Source of the DNA: CAIKMD01 sp963740675
GTDB taxonomy: Bacteria; Pseudomonadota; Alphaproteobacteria; ATCC43930; CGMCC-115725
DNA: 64,000 nt
Direction: 5' to 3'
NCBI GenBank assembly: GCA_963740675.1
Contig: CAVUFS010000013.1
Coordinates: forward strand, 1-64,000
Position numbers and translations under genes: made by a program. Numbering within the stretch: position 1 is the first letter of the stretch; each line of letters begins with the position of its first letter. Positions 53,799-63,376 of this stretch are shown piece by piece. Below the pieces are notes generated by a model. It had not been told where the DNA came from and ran no database searches. It worked only from the letters and a program-made list of their open reading frames with translations.

Positions 53799-54581
53799 AT
53801 GCCGAATTTTGCGGCCAATCTCACTACGCTTTTCACCGAGCTGCCGTTTCTCGAGCGTTTCGCCGCTGCGCGCACCGCTGGCTTTCGTGCGGTCGAGTTC
53901 CAGGCGCCTTACGATTTCTCCGCGCGTGAGATCGCTGCTTGCGCCGAAGCCGCTGGGGTCAAGATCGTGCTGTTCAACGCGCCGATGGGTAATGCCAAGG
54001 CCGGCGAGCGCGGTTTCGGTGCGCAGCCCGGACGCGAGGCCGATTTCGATGCCAGCGTCGCAAAGGCGCTCGACTATGCGCACGTGCTCGGCTGCCAGCA
54101 GATCCATGTGCTCGCAGGTCTCGAGAACGCAGAAGGTCGGGCAAAGCAGGAAGCGGTGTATGTCGCCAATCTGCAGCGCGCGGCGGTGAAGGCGGCGGCG
54201 CAAGGTATCACCTTGCTGATCGAGCCGCTTAACCGGCGCGACAATCCCGGCTATTTCCTCAGCACCACGCGCGAGGCCGTCGCGATCCTCGATCGGGTCG
54301 CGCATGCCAATGTCGCGCTGCAATTCGATCTCTATCATTGTCAGATCACCGAGGGCGATCTCGCGCAGCATGTGCGTGACCTCAAAGGTCGCTATCCGCA
54401 TGTGCAGATCGCCAATGTGCCGGGCCGGCACGAGCCGGGACAAGGTGAGATCGATTTTGCTTTTCTATTCGATCTCTTTGACGAGATCGGCTATGGCGGC
54501 TGGATCGGCGCCGAGTACCGGCCAAAGAATGGAACGCTGTCCGGACTTGGTTGGGGCCGGCGCTGGGGTATTGGAGGATAG
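53799..54581 (+). CDS. Hydroxypyruvate isomerase-family (Hyi/OtnI-like) TIM-barrel protein
   Basis: A 260-aa sugar isomerase of the xylose isomerase-like TIM-barrel family. MPNFAANLTTLFTELPFLER starts typical Hyi/OtnI proteins; GFRAVEFQAPYDFSAREI, QQIHVLAGLE, LLIEPLNRRDNPGYFLST and ALQFDLYHCQITEGDLAQ carry the conserved metal-site Glu and Asp residues. Likely reaction: hydroxypyruvate/tartronate semialdehyde or 2-oxo-tetronate isomerisation. SD AGGGAGAG. First gene of a sugar-acid operon with an SDR and an FAH-family hydrolase. Confidence 0.88.
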   Translation: MPNFAANLTTLFTELPFLERFAAARTAGFRAVEFQAPYDFSAREIAACAEAAGVKIVLFNAPMGNAKAGERGFGAQPGREADFDASVAKALDYAHVLGCQQIHVLAGLENAEGRAKQEAVYVANLQRAAVKAAAQGITLLIEPLNRRDNPGYFLSTTREAVAILDRVAHANVALQFDLYHCQITEGDLAQHVRDLKGRYPHVQIANVPGRHEPGQGEIDFAFLFDLFDEIGYGGWIGAEYRPKNGTLSGLGWGRRWGIGG

Positions 54582-54584
54582 GGC

Positions 54585-55334
54585 ATGGCCGATCGGCTAA
54601 AGAACAAGACCGCTGTCGTCACTGCGGCGGCACAGGGGATCGGCCGGGCTTGTGCGGTCGCTTTTGCTGCCGAAGGTGCGAAGGTGATCGCAACCGATAT
54701 CGACACGAGCAAGCTCGACAGCCTCAAAGCCGAAGGCGGCGGGAAGATCACCGTCCGGCGTCTCGACGTGACGAAGAAGGACGAGATCGATTTCTTTGCC
54801 GGAGAGACCGGCGCAGTCGACGTGCTGCTGAACTGTGCCGGCTTCGTGCATCACGGCACGATCCTCGATTGCAGCGAGTCCGATTGGGACTTTACCCTCG
54901 AGCTCAATCTGCGCAGCGCCTATCGCATGATCCGCGCCTTCTTGCCCGCGATGCTGAAATCGGGGAAGGGCGCCTCGATCATCAACATGTCGTCGAGCGT
55001 CTCTTCGCTCAAAGCCGCCCCCAATCGTTTCGTCTACGCCACCAGCAAGGCCGGGGTCATCGGCCTCACCAAGGCGGTGGCGATCGACTTCATCGGCAAG
55101 GGGATTCGCTGCAACGCGATCTGTCCAGGCACGGTCGCGACGCCGTCCCTCGATCAGCGCATCGCGGCGCAGGGCGGCACGGCCGAGGCACGACAGGCTT
55201 TCGTCGCACGCCAACCGCTGGGTAAACTCGGCACGGCGGAAGAGATCGCGGCGCTCGCGGTCTATCTCGCCAGCGATGAGAGTTCTTTCACCACAGGCGC
55301 GACCCATCTCATCGATGGCGGCTTCACACTTTAG
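54585..55334 (+). CDS. SDR oxidoreductase (2-keto-3-deoxy-sugar-acid dehydrogenase-like)
   Basis: A 249-aa classical SDR. TAAAQGIGRACAVAFAAEGA is the cofactor motif, LNCAG ends beta-4, and YATSKAGVIG carries the catalytic pair; THLIDGGFTL closes. The pattern and 3-bp spacing from hyi resemble the 2-keto-3-deoxy-L-fuconate dehydrogenase group, which works with an FAH-family hydrolase, found here next. Probable substrate: a 2-keto-3-deoxy acid from a non-phosphorylative sugar pathway (inference). Confidence 0.88.
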   Translation: MADRLKNKTAVVTAAAQGIGRACAVAFAAEGAKVIATDIDTSKLDSLKAEGGGKITVRRLDVTKKDEIDFFAGETGAVDVLLNCAGFVHHGTILDCSESDWDFTLELNLRSAYRMIRAFLPAMLKSGKGASIINMSSSVSSLKAAPNRFVYATSKAGVIGLTKAVAIDFIGKGIRCNAICPGTVATPSLDQRIAAQGGTAEARQAFVARQPLGKLGTAEEIAALAVYLASDESSFTTGATHLIDGGFTL

Positions 55335-55362
55335 GTAATGGATAAAGAAGGAGCACTAAGTC

Positions 55363-56208
55363 ATGAAACTGCTTCGCTATGGCCCGAAGGGTAAGGAAAA
55401 GCCGGGCGTGCTCGATCGCAATGGCAACATGCGCGATCTCAGCGGCGTGCTCTCGGATATCACGCCGGATCAGCTCTCGCCCGCGGCACTCGATCGTCTG
55501 CGCAAGATCGACCCCGCTAGCCTGCCGCCGGTCACCGGCGAGCAACGCTACGGCGTGCCGATCGCGAATATCGGTAAGCTCGTCTGCATCGGTCTCAACT
55601 ATCACGACCACGCGAAGGAGACCGGCAATCCGATCCCGAGCGAGCCGGTCGTGTTCATGAAGGCGACCAGCTCGTTGGTTGGTCCGAATGACGACGTCAT
55701 CCTTCCGAAGGCGGCGACCAAAGGCGATTGGGAAGTCGAGCTCGGCATCGTCATCGGCACGACGGCGCAATATGTGCCAGAGCACGAGGCCCTAAAATAC
55801 GTTGCCGGCTATTGCATCGTTAACGACGTTTCCGAGCGCGCCTTTCAGATGGAGCGTGGTGGGCAATGGACCAAGGGCAAGAGCTGCGATACCTTTGCGC
55901 CGGTCGGCCCCTGGTTGGTCACTGCCGACGAAGTGCCGGACCCGCAGGTGCTCGACGTGGTTTGCGAGGTGAGCGGCCAGGTCATGCAGAAGGGCACGAC
56001 CCGCAACATGATCTTCAATTGCGCGAAGATCGTCAGCTATCTCAGTCACTTCATGACGCTGTCGCCGGGCGACGTGATCCCGACTGGCACGCCAGCCGGT
56101 GTCGGTCTCGGCATGAAGCCGCCGCGCTTCCTGAAGCCAGGCGACACCATGCGCCTCACCGTTAGCGGCCTGGGCGAGCAGCGCCAAAAGGTGCATGCCT
56201 ATGGGTGA
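55363..56208 (+). CDS. Fumarylacetoacetate hydrolase-family protein (2,4-diketo-3-deoxy-acid hydrolase-like)
   Basis: A 281-aa FAH-family enzyme. KLVCIGLNYHDHAKETGNPIP, EPVVFMKATSSLVGPNDDV and the metal triad region WEVELGIVIGTTAQY are the family's signatures, and GDVIPTGTPAGVGLGMKPPR carries the late conserved Gly-rich loop. Third gene of the hyi-SDR-FAH set; the closest known context is L-fucose/L-rhamnose non-phosphorylative catabolism, in which such a hydrolase yields pyruvate plus a small acid (here unverified). Confidence 0.9.
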   Translation: MKLLRYGPKGKEKPGVLDRNGNMRDLSGVLSDITPDQLSPAALDRLRKIDPASLPPVTGEQRYGVPIANIGKLVCIGLNYHDHAKETGNPIPSEPVVFMKATSSLVGPNDDVILPKAATKGDWEVELGIVIGTTAQYVPEHEALKYVAGYCIVNDVSERAFQMERGGQWTKGKSCDTFAPVGPWLVTADEVPDPQVLDVVCEVSGQVMQKGTTRNMIFNCAKIVSYLSHFMTLSPGDVIPTGTPAGVGLGMKPPRFLKPGDTMRLTVSGLGEQRQKVHAYG

Positions 56209-56286
56209 CGTATGACCAAATCATGGCTGTGGCGTCAGAATTAAATACGCGTTATCCTGGTACGTTAGTCTGCGCCAAGGGGATCC

Positions 56287-56952
56287 ATGTACGACCACCG
56301 CCGTCCGGGGTTTTTCCGGAATGATGAGCCTCAATCGGGACGCCGTGTTGAGGCGAAAGTAAAATGGTTTAACGCGGCAAAGGGTTTCGGCTTCGTCACT
56401 CTTTCCGATGGCACGCCGGATGCGTTTCTTCCGATGGCGATTCTTCGCCGTGCGGGATACGACGACATTCGCGAAGGTGCGTCGGTCACGTGCGAAGTCG
56501 GCGCCGGTGCAAAAGGGCCGCTCGTTGTCAACGTGCTGAATGTCGACAACAGCACTGCCGTTGCGTCCTCGGGAGGCGGCGGCGGTGGTGGTGGCTACGG
56601 CCAACGCGATCGCGACTACGGTGGCGGTGGCGGTGGCGGAGGCGGCGGTCGTGACTACGGCGGCGGCGGAGGGCGCGGCGGTGGCGGTGGTGGTGGCTAT
56701 CGCCAGGACAGCTTCCGCCAAGACAGTGCGCCGCGCGGACCCGCGCAGAGCGTCGATGGTGCGGTGAAGTGGTTCGAGCCCGATAAAGGCTACGGCTTCA
56801 TCTCGCCCGATGGCGGAGGCAAAGACATCTTCGTGCACATCACGGCGCTGCGTCGCAGCGGCGTGCAGACGCTCGGCCCCGGCCAGCGTGTGCGGGTCGA
56901 TGTCGTCGATGGCCGCAAAGGCCTCGAGGCCGATCGGGTCGTTATAATCTGA
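56287..56952 (+). CDS. Protein with two cold-shock domains and a Gly-rich linker
   Basis: A 221-aa protein: CSD1 (residues about 20-88: EAKVKWFNAAKGFGFVTLSD), a run of Gly/Arg/Tyr repeats (about 93-145, RGG-like with RDYGGGG units), and CSD2 (about 155-221: DGAVKWFEPDKGYGFISPDG). CSD2 has the complete FVH motif (IFVHITAL); in CSD1 the corresponding part reads DAFLPMAIL, so RNP2 is altered. It binds single-stranded nucleic acid. A long 5' leader and promoter-like AT tract precede the ATG. Confidence 0.9.
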   Translation: MYDHRRPGFFRNDEPQSGRRVEAKVKWFNAAKGFGFVTLSDGTPDAFLPMAILRRAGYDDIREGASVTCEVGAGAKGPLVVNVLNVDNSTAVASSGGGGGGGGYGQRDRDYGGGGGGGGGGRDYGGGGGRGGGGGGGYRQDSFRQDSAPRGPAQSVDGAVKWFEPDKGYGFISPDGGGKDIFVHITALRRSGVQTLGPGQRVRVDVVDGRKGLEADRVVII

Positions 56953-56974
56953 CGTGAATCACCAGGTGGGGGAG

Positions 56975-57008
56975 GCCCGGCCGCGCGGACTAGCGCGGCA
57001 CGCCGGGC
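56975..57008. terminator. Hairpin after the double cold-shock gene
   Basis: GCCCGGCCGCGC pairs with GCGCGG...CCGGGC around GGACTA, with a small bulge. A stable structure immediately after the stop but without a T-run; terminator or 3' stabiliser. Confidence 0.5.
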
Positions 57009-57047
57009 GTGGTAAGTTGATACCGCCGCTGGCAATGGGTAGGTAGC

Positions 57048-57680
57048 ATGGATCTGCAGGATACGATCAGGACCTATCGATTATTTTCCGGGTCCTACGA
57101 TGTGGTTTTCGGACCCGTTTTCCACCTCGGCAGGAAAGACGCCGTCCGGATCGCGAATGCGCTTCCCGGCCAGCGCATCCTCGAGGTCGGTGTCGGCACC
57201 GGCCTCTCGCTCCCCTTTTTCCGCTCCGATTCCGAAGTTACCGGCATCGACGTGTCCGCCGAGATGCTGGCCAAGGCGCACCGCCGGGTCGAGCGCCAGA
57301 ACCTCAAGCATGTCAAAGAACTCTCGGTGATGGATGCCGAGAAGATGGATTTCCCCGACAACAGCTTCGATGCCGTCATGGGGATGTACGTGGCCTCGGT
57401 CGTGCCAAACCCGGCACAATTCGCGGCCGAGCTTCGGCGCGTCTGCCGGCCCGGCGGCACCATCGTGCTGGTCAATCATTTTGCCAGCGAGAACGGCGTG
57501 ATGTGGGCGGTCGAAAAGCTGCTCGCGCCGCTCGCCGCGCATATCGGCTTCCACGCCGATTTCTCGCTCGATAACTTCCTCAAGGTCAGCAAGCTCTCGG
57601 TCCGCGAGATCAAGCCGAGCAATCTTTTCGGCTATTGGCGGTTGCTGCGCTGCGTGAACGAGAAGCCGGTAGCCTCCTGA
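57048..57680 (+). CDS. pmtA: Phosphatidylethanolamine N-methyltransferase PmtA-like
   Basis: A 210-aa SAM-dependent methyltransferase. MDLQDTIRTYRLFSGSYDVVF starts the alphaproteobacterial PmtA type; the SAM loop is ILEVGVGTGLSLPFF, with GIDVSAEMLAKAH and DAVMGMYVASVVPNPAQF. PmtA methylates phosphatidylethanolamine toward phosphatidylcholine in rhizobia and relatives. Single gene, convergent with the acyl-CoA dehydrogenase. Confidence 0.88.
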   Translation: MDLQDTIRTYRLFSGSYDVVFGPVFHLGRKDAVRIANALPGQRILEVGVGTGLSLPFFRSDSEVTGIDVSAEMLAKAHRRVERQNLKHVKELSVMDAEKMDFPDNSFDAVMGMYVASVVPNPAQFAAELRRVCRPGGTIVLVNHFASENGVMWAVEKLLAPLAAHIGFHADFSLDNFLKVSKLSVREIKPSNLFGYWRLLRCVNEKPVAS

Positions 57681-57710
57681 CGCCTTACGCGGCGGCGCGT
57701 CGCGCTATTC

Positions 57711-59465
57711 TCAGCTACGATCGGGATCCAACTGCATCACCGTCACGCCGCCGGTGATCGCCGGCAGTAAGGCCGGTGCGATTGCGAGACGCTGCTCGGC
57801 AAAGAATTGCGCCGTGAGGTGCTTCGCCTTGGCGAATTCGGCATCGTGCTCGCTGCTGGCTACGAAGGCGGCTTTGCCCATCAGCCAGCTGGCCGTGACT
57901 GTGCCGAAGAGTTCAAGATACGGCATGGCGCCGGCAAGAGCGGCGGCCTGCTGTATGCGGTAAAGGGCGCGTAGGCTCTCGCTTGCTTTCTCGAGTGCGT
58001 CGATGCCCTCGTGCAGCGGCTTTTTCAGTGACGCAAGTTCAGTCAGGTCGAGCGTCCGCATCTCGGCGATGAAGTCGCGCATCGCCGCACCGTCGTCGCG
58101 CACCAGCTTGCGGGTCAGCAGATCGTTCGCCTGGATGCCGTTGGTGCCCTCATAGATCAGTGAGACGCGCGCATCGCGCAGATGCTGCGCCGCGCCGGTC
58201 TCCTCGATAAATCCCATGCCACCATGCACCTGGATATTCGTCGATGCGACCTCGAAGCCGCGCGCCGTACTCCAGGCTTTGGCGATCGGGATCAGCAGAT
58301 CGACGCGGGACTGATACTGCGCGCGCTTTCCGGCATCGGGTTCGTGCCGCGCGCGATCGATCTGGCCGGCGGTGTAGTAGAGCAGGGCGCGGGTTGCTTC
58401 GGCATCGCTTCGCATGCCGAGCAGCATCCGCCGGACGTCGGGATGATGAATGATCGGCGCGCTCGCATCCGTCACCGTAATCGGGCGGCCTTGTACGCGA
58501 CTTAGCGCGTAATCGCGCGCCTGCTGATACGCGCGCTCAGCGATGGCGACGCCTTGCAGCCCGACATTAAGCCGCGCGCCGTTCATCATCAGGAACATAT
58601 ATTCGATGCCGCGGCCTTCCTCGCCGATCAGCGTGCCGATCGCGCCGCCGTCATCACCGTACGAAAGCACGCAGGTCGGGCTCGCATGAATGCCGAGCTT
58701 CTCTTCGAGCTTCAGGCAGCGGATGTCGTTGCGCGCGCCGAGGCTGCCATCGGCATTCACCAGGAATTTCGGCACGATGAAGAGCGACAGGCCCTTACTG
58801 CCGGGCGCCAAATCCGGCGTGCGCGCCAGCACCGCGTGGATGATGTTCGGCGCGAGATCATGCTCGCCATAGGTGATGAAGATTTTCTGTCCGGTCAGGC
58901 GATAATGATCGCGGTCCTTCACCGCGCGCATGCGCACCGCGCCGAGATCGGAGCCGGCTTGCGGCTCAGTCAGATTCATCGTGCCGGTCCATTCGCCGCT
59001 CATCAGCTTGGCGAGATAGAGCCGGCGTTGGGTCTCGGAACCGTACGTGGCGAGGAGCTCGATCGCGGCTTGCGTCAGGATCGGACAGAGTGAGAAAGCA
59101 AGATTGGCGCTCGTCCACATTTCGAGGACCGCGATTCCGAGCGCCAGCGGCAGGCCTTGCCCGCCATGCTCTTCGGGCATCGCCAGCGCATTCCAGCCGC
59201 CGGCAACGAAAGCGTCATAAGCCGCTTTGAAGCCGGTAGGCGTGCGCACCGCGCCATTCTCGAGCCGGCTGCGCTCGCGATCGCCGACCGTATTGAGAGG
59301 CGCCAGAACCTCGCCGGCGAACTTCGCTGCTTCTTCGAGGATCGCGTCGACGGTTTCGCTTGGGGCAGCCGCTTCGTATCCGGGCAGCGCCGCGATCTCG
59401 CCAAGACCCGCGATCGCGTCGAGCGCGAAGCGCATCTCGGTGAGCGGCGCCGCATAGCCGCTCAC
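57711..59465 (-). CDS. Acyl-CoA dehydrogenase (long form, DmdC-like)
   Basis: A 584-aa FAD enzyme. Motifs: LAMPEEHGGQGLPLALGIAV, SGEWTGTMNLTEPQAGSDLG, RGIEYMFLMMNGARLNVGLQ and VHGGMGFIEETGAAQHLRDA; a C-terminal extension reaches about residue 580, as in DmdC/AcdA3-type dehydrogenases. The GTG start at 59465 (MSGYAAPLTEMRFALDAIAG) overlaps the stop of the FAD oxidase gene (GTGA), so they are translationally coupled. Substrate probably a medium-chain or branched acyl-CoA; not determined. Confidence 0.92.
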   Translation of the reverse strand: MSGYAAPLTEMRFALDAIAGLGEIAALPGYEAAAPSETVDAILEEAAKFAGEVLAPLNTVGDRERSRLENGAVRTPTGFKAAYDAFVAGGWNALAMPEEHGGQGLPLALGIAVLEMWTSANLAFSLCPILTQAAIELLATYGSETQRRLYLAKLMSGEWTGTMNLTEPQAGSDLGAVRMRAVKDRDHYRLTGQKIFITYGEHDLAPNIIHAVLARTPDLAPGSKGLSLFIVPKFLVNADGSLGARNDIRCLKLEEKLGIHASPTCVLSYGDDGGAIGTLIGEEGRGIEYMFLMMNGARLNVGLQGVAIAERAYQQARDYALSRVQGRPITVTDASAPIIHHPDVRRMLLGMRSDAEATRALLYYTAGQIDRARHEPDAGKRAQYQSRVDLLIPIAKAWSTARGFEVASTNIQVHGGMGFIEETGAAQHLRDARVSLIYEGTNGIQANDLLTRKLVRDDGAAMRDFIAEMRTLDLTELASLKKPLHEGIDALEKASESLRALYRIQQAAALAGAMPYLELFGTVTASWLMGKAAFVASSEHDAEFAKAKHLTAQFFAEQRLAIAPALLPAITGGVTVMQLDPDRS

Positions 59466-60883
59466 GATGCGAGGATCTTCCCCGGATTCATGATGCCGCC
59501 GGGATCGAGCGCCTGTTTTACGCGGCGCATCATCTCGATCTCGATCGGCTCTTTGTAGTGGGCGAGCTCGCCGACTTTGAGCCGGCCGATACCGTGCTCG
59601 GCGCTGATCGAGCCGTTGAGGCCGACCGCGATGTCGTGAACGATGCGGTTGAGCTCCGATTGCCGCGCCAGGAAAGCCGCTTTCTCGGCAGGGACGGGTT
59701 GATGGATGTTGTAGTGGATGTTGCCATCGCCGACATGACCGAACGCATTCGGCCGGATGCCGGGCATCCATTCTTCGATCGCCGCATGCGCGCTGGTGAT
59801 GAAATTCGCGACCTTGCTGACCGGCACCGAGATATCGTGCTTGACGCTGGCGCCTTCGTATTTCTGCGCCTCGACGAGGCCTTCGCGGATGCGCCAGAGA
59901 TCGCGTGCCTGCGTGCCGCTTTTGGCGATGACGCCGTCCTTGATCAGGCCAGCTTCCATACTGTCGGAGAGGAAGCGCTCCAGCGTCTCGAGCAATCCGC
60001 TTTGCGCCTCGCTCGACGAGACTTCGAGCAGCACATACCACGGGAAGACTGTCGGCAGCGGATCGATGATGCCGCTGACGTGCTTCAGCGCCATGTCGAT
60101 ACCGAAGCGCGAGATCAGTTCGAAGGCGGTGAGTTGATCGCCGCTCGCCTTGCGTGCGCGCGAAAACAACTCCATCGCGTCCTCGACGCGCGTCAGGCCG
60201 AGGAACGCCGTCTCGACAGATTTCGGCAGCGGGAACAAACGCAAGGTCGCGGCGGTGATAATGCCGAGCGTGCCTTCGCCGCCGATGAAGAGCTGCTTCA
60301 TGTCATAGCCGGTATTGTCTTTGCGCAGCGCGCGCAAACCGTGCCACACGCGGCCATCGGGCAGCACGACCTCGAGGCCGAGCACCAGCGAGCGCGTATT
60401 TCCGTAGCGCAGCACTTGGATGCCGCCGGCATTGGTCGAGATATTGCCGCCGATCTGGCACGAGCCTTCGGCGCCCAGGCTCAAGGGGAAAAGGCGATCG
60501 ACGGCTTCCGCCGCCTTCTGTACCTCGGCGAGGATGACACCGGCTTCGACGGTGATTGAATAATCGATCGGATCGATCTCGCGCACGCGGTTCATGCGCG
60601 AGACGCTCACCACCACACCGCGTCCGTCCTCCCACGGTACCGCACCGCCAGCGAGGCCGGTGTTGCCGGCTTGTGGAAAGATCGGCAGCTTTGCTTCGGC
60701 ACAAATCTTCACGATCGCGGATACTTCTTCCGTCGAAGCCGGGCGTAGTACCGCTTTCGCGGCGCCGTGATAGGTGCCGCGCTCTTCGCGCAGAAACGGC
60801 TCCATGCCGGCGGCATCGGCGATAAAGCCCTTGTCGCCGAGGAGTTTTTGCAATCGAGCGAGTGCGTCGGATGTGTCGGTCAT
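59462..60883 (-). CDS. FAD-linked oxidase (D-2-hydroxyacid/glycolate oxidase GlcD type)
   Basis: A 473-aa flavoprotein. LPIFPQAGNTGLAGGAVPWE and YSITVEAGVILAEVQKAAE are the FAD-binding 4 domain, and GHVGDGNIHYN and SAEHGIGRLK the C-terminal oxidase motifs. Members oxidise D-lactate, glycolate or D-2-hydroxyglutarate. It sits between sua5 and the acyl-CoA dehydrogenase, an order common in alphaproteobacteria; 42 bp separate it from sua5. Confidence 0.92.
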   Translation of the reverse strand: MTDTSDALARLQKLLGDKGFIADAAGMEPFLREERGTYHGAAKAVLRPASTEEVSAIVKICAEAKLPIFPQAGNTGLAGGAVPWEDGRGVVVSVSRMNRVREIDPIDYSITVEAGVILAEVQKAAEAVDRLFPLSLGAEGSCQIGGNISTNAGGIQVLRYGNTRSLVLGLEVVLPDGRVWHGLRALRKDNTGYDMKQLFIGGEGTLGIITAATLRLFPLPKSVETAFLGLTRVEDAMELFSRARKASGDQLTAFELISRFGIDMALKHVSGIIDPLPTVFPWYVLLEVSSSEAQSGLLETLERFLSDSMEAGLIKDGVIAKSGTQARDLWRIREGLVEAQKYEGASVKHDISVPVSKVANFITSAHAAIEEWMPGIRPNAFGHVGDGNIHYNIHQPVPAEKAAFLARQSELNRIVHDIAVGLNGSISAEHGIGRLKVGELAHYKEPIEIEMMRRVKQALDPGGIMNPGKILAS

Positions 60884-60925
60884 TTGAGCTGCATCTAATC
60901 CTCGGTCGGCTCTCCGGCAAGGGTT

Positions 60926-61867
60926 TCAGCGGGTCGCGGCGCGGCGGAGCCGATCGTTGATCGCGCGGCCGAGACCGCGCTCGGGAATGGGCATCACGGC
61001 GATGGCAGTGAACTCAGCACGATCGAGCGCGCGCAGCATGCCGAAGAGTTTGGCAGCCGCTTCCTCGACATCGCCGCTCTTGCTGAGCCAGTACGTCTCC
61101 TTGGCGCCCCCAGGCGCGTTTGGGCCAAAAGCCAGCAGAGCTTCGCTTGCGCCGGCGCTCGTCGCGTTGAGCCGCACAGGAAGGCTCGGGGCATAATGGC
61201 TGACGAGCATGCCGGGCGCGCGCGGCGCGTCTTCGGCGTTCGGCGCGGCGAGGGGGCCAAGCAGTGTTTCCAATTCTTCCGTCGCGACGCCGCCGGGCCG
61301 CAGCAGCAGTGGCGTCTTGCTGCTCAGATCGATCACGGTCGACTCGACGCCGACGCGGCAAGGCCCGCCATCGAACACCGCGGCGATGTGACCGTCGAGT
61401 TCGCTCATCACATGATCAGCCGTGGTCGGGCTGACGCGGCCCGACCGATTGGCGCTTGGCGCGGCAATCGGTCGGCCGACGCTGCGGAGCAATTCGAGTG
61501 CCAGCGGATGCGCCGGCACGCGCAGTGCAAGCGTATCGAGTCCCGCGCTCGCGAGCAGCGAGACCGGACAGTGTGGCGCGCGGCGCAGAACGAGGCTCAG
61601 CGGTCCCGGCCAAAAGCGCTGCATCAAGAGCGCGGCGCGGCTGTCGATCTGCGCGAAGCGCTCGGCTTGATCGGTGCGAGAAAGATGCACAATCAGCGGG
61701 TTGAAGCGCGGTCTTCCTTTTGCGGCAAAGATCGCGGCGACGCTTTCATCGCTGGTCGCATCGCCGCCAAGCCCGTACACCGTTTCGGTGGGGAAGGCGA
61801 CGAGCTCGCCGGCGCGCAGCAGCGCCGCAGCTTGATCGAGTGCTTGTGCTGCGAGGCGAATCGTCAC
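60926..61867 (-). CDS. tsaC: L-threonylcarbamoyladenylate synthase (Sua5/YrdC with C-terminal domain)
   Basis: A 313-aa Sua5-type enzyme making threonylcarbamoyl-AMP for t6A37 of ANN-decoding tRNAs. VAFPTETVYGLGGD, AAKGRPRFNPLIVHL, the K-S motif SANRSGRVSPTTADHV and a C-terminal Sua5 domain (PGMLVSHYAPSLPVRL) are present. The GTG start at 61867 (VTIRLAAQALDQAAALLRAG) is preferred; a longer frame would overlap the parA-like gene on the other strand. First gene of the sua5-oxidase-dehydrogenase operon. Confidence 0.92.
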   Translation of the reverse strand: MTIRLAAQALDQAAALLRAGELVAFPTETVYGLGGDATSDESVAAIFAAKGRPRFNPLIVHLSRTDQAERFAQIDSRAALLMQRFWPGPLSLVLRRAPHCPVSLLASAGLDTLALRVPAHPLALELLRSVGRPIAAPSANRSGRVSPTTADHVMSELDGHIAAVFDGGPCRVGVESTVIDLSSKTPLLLRPGGVATEELETLLGPLAAPNAEDAPRAPGMLVSHYAPSLPVRLNATSAGASEALLAFGPNAPGGAKETYWLSKSGDVEEAAAKLFGMLRALDRAEFTAIAVMPIPERGLGRAINDRLRRAATR

Positions 61868-61934
61868 GGACGGCTGGCACTTCTGTTGCAAGGCATTGCG
61901 AGGATATAGGCTTTGCAGGTGTCTGGAGGCAAAC

Positions 61935-62573
61935 ATGCCGGGTACGATCGTCACCATCGCGCAACAAAAGGGCGGCGCCGGCAAGACCACGCTGGCGATC
62001 CATCTCGCGCTCGCCTGGGCGGCCGGCGGCAAGCGCGTCTGCCATCCTCGATATCGATCCGCAGGCAAGTCTCTCGACCTGGTTCCGGCTGCGCCATGAG
62101 CGGCTCGGAACCGCCGGCACGCCGATCGAAGCCATCGCTGTCTCTGGCTGGCGCGTGGCGGACGAGGTCGAGCGCCAGGCACGCGAGTACGACATCGTGC
62201 TGATCGATTCGCCGCCCCATGCCGAGACCGAGGCGCGGATCGCGGTCCGCGCCGGCAAGCTCGTTCTCGTGCCGGTGCAGCCGTCGCCGATCGATCTCTG
62301 GGCGACCAAGCCGACGCTCGACCTGGCCCGCGCCGAGAAGACCCCGGCGCTGCTGGTGCTGAACCGCGTGCCGCCGCGTTCCAATCTGACCGGCACGCTG
62401 CTCGAGGCATTCAACGCGCTCGACGTGCCGCTCGCCGAGACGCAGATCGGCAATCGCGTCGCGCTGGCGGCGGCGATCAATGAAGGGCAGGGTATTCTCG
62501 AATATGAGCGCTCGGGCGCCGCAGCGCGCGAGATCAAGGCGCTTGCGGACGAGGTGCTGCAGCGCGTACCGGC

Positions 62574-62577
<4 letters not shown>
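61935..62577 (+). CDS. ParA-family ATPase, frameshifted
   Basis: A MinD/ParA-type ATPase of about 213 aa after repair. The deviant Walker A motif is QQKGGAGKTT, and ILDIDPQASLSTWFRL is the switch I region. The frame breaks near 62040 (GTCTGCCATC where GTCGCCATC is expected, one extra T). A GGAGG SD precedes ATG 61935. It is a single-gene, solitary ParA of the chromosome-type small group; no ParB gene follows. A role in positioning or segregating another complex is likely but unspecified. Confidence 0.85.
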
Positions 62578-63342
<765 letters not shown>

Positions 63343-63376
63343 TGCGCTACCATAGCGCCAGGGAGATACGAAGGCG

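Noticed and set aside
60926..62410. A longer Sua5 frame beginning at 62410
   Set aside because: It would cover the parA-like gene on the opposite strand with Arg-rich non-Sua5 sequence; GTG 61867 gives the normal N-terminus.
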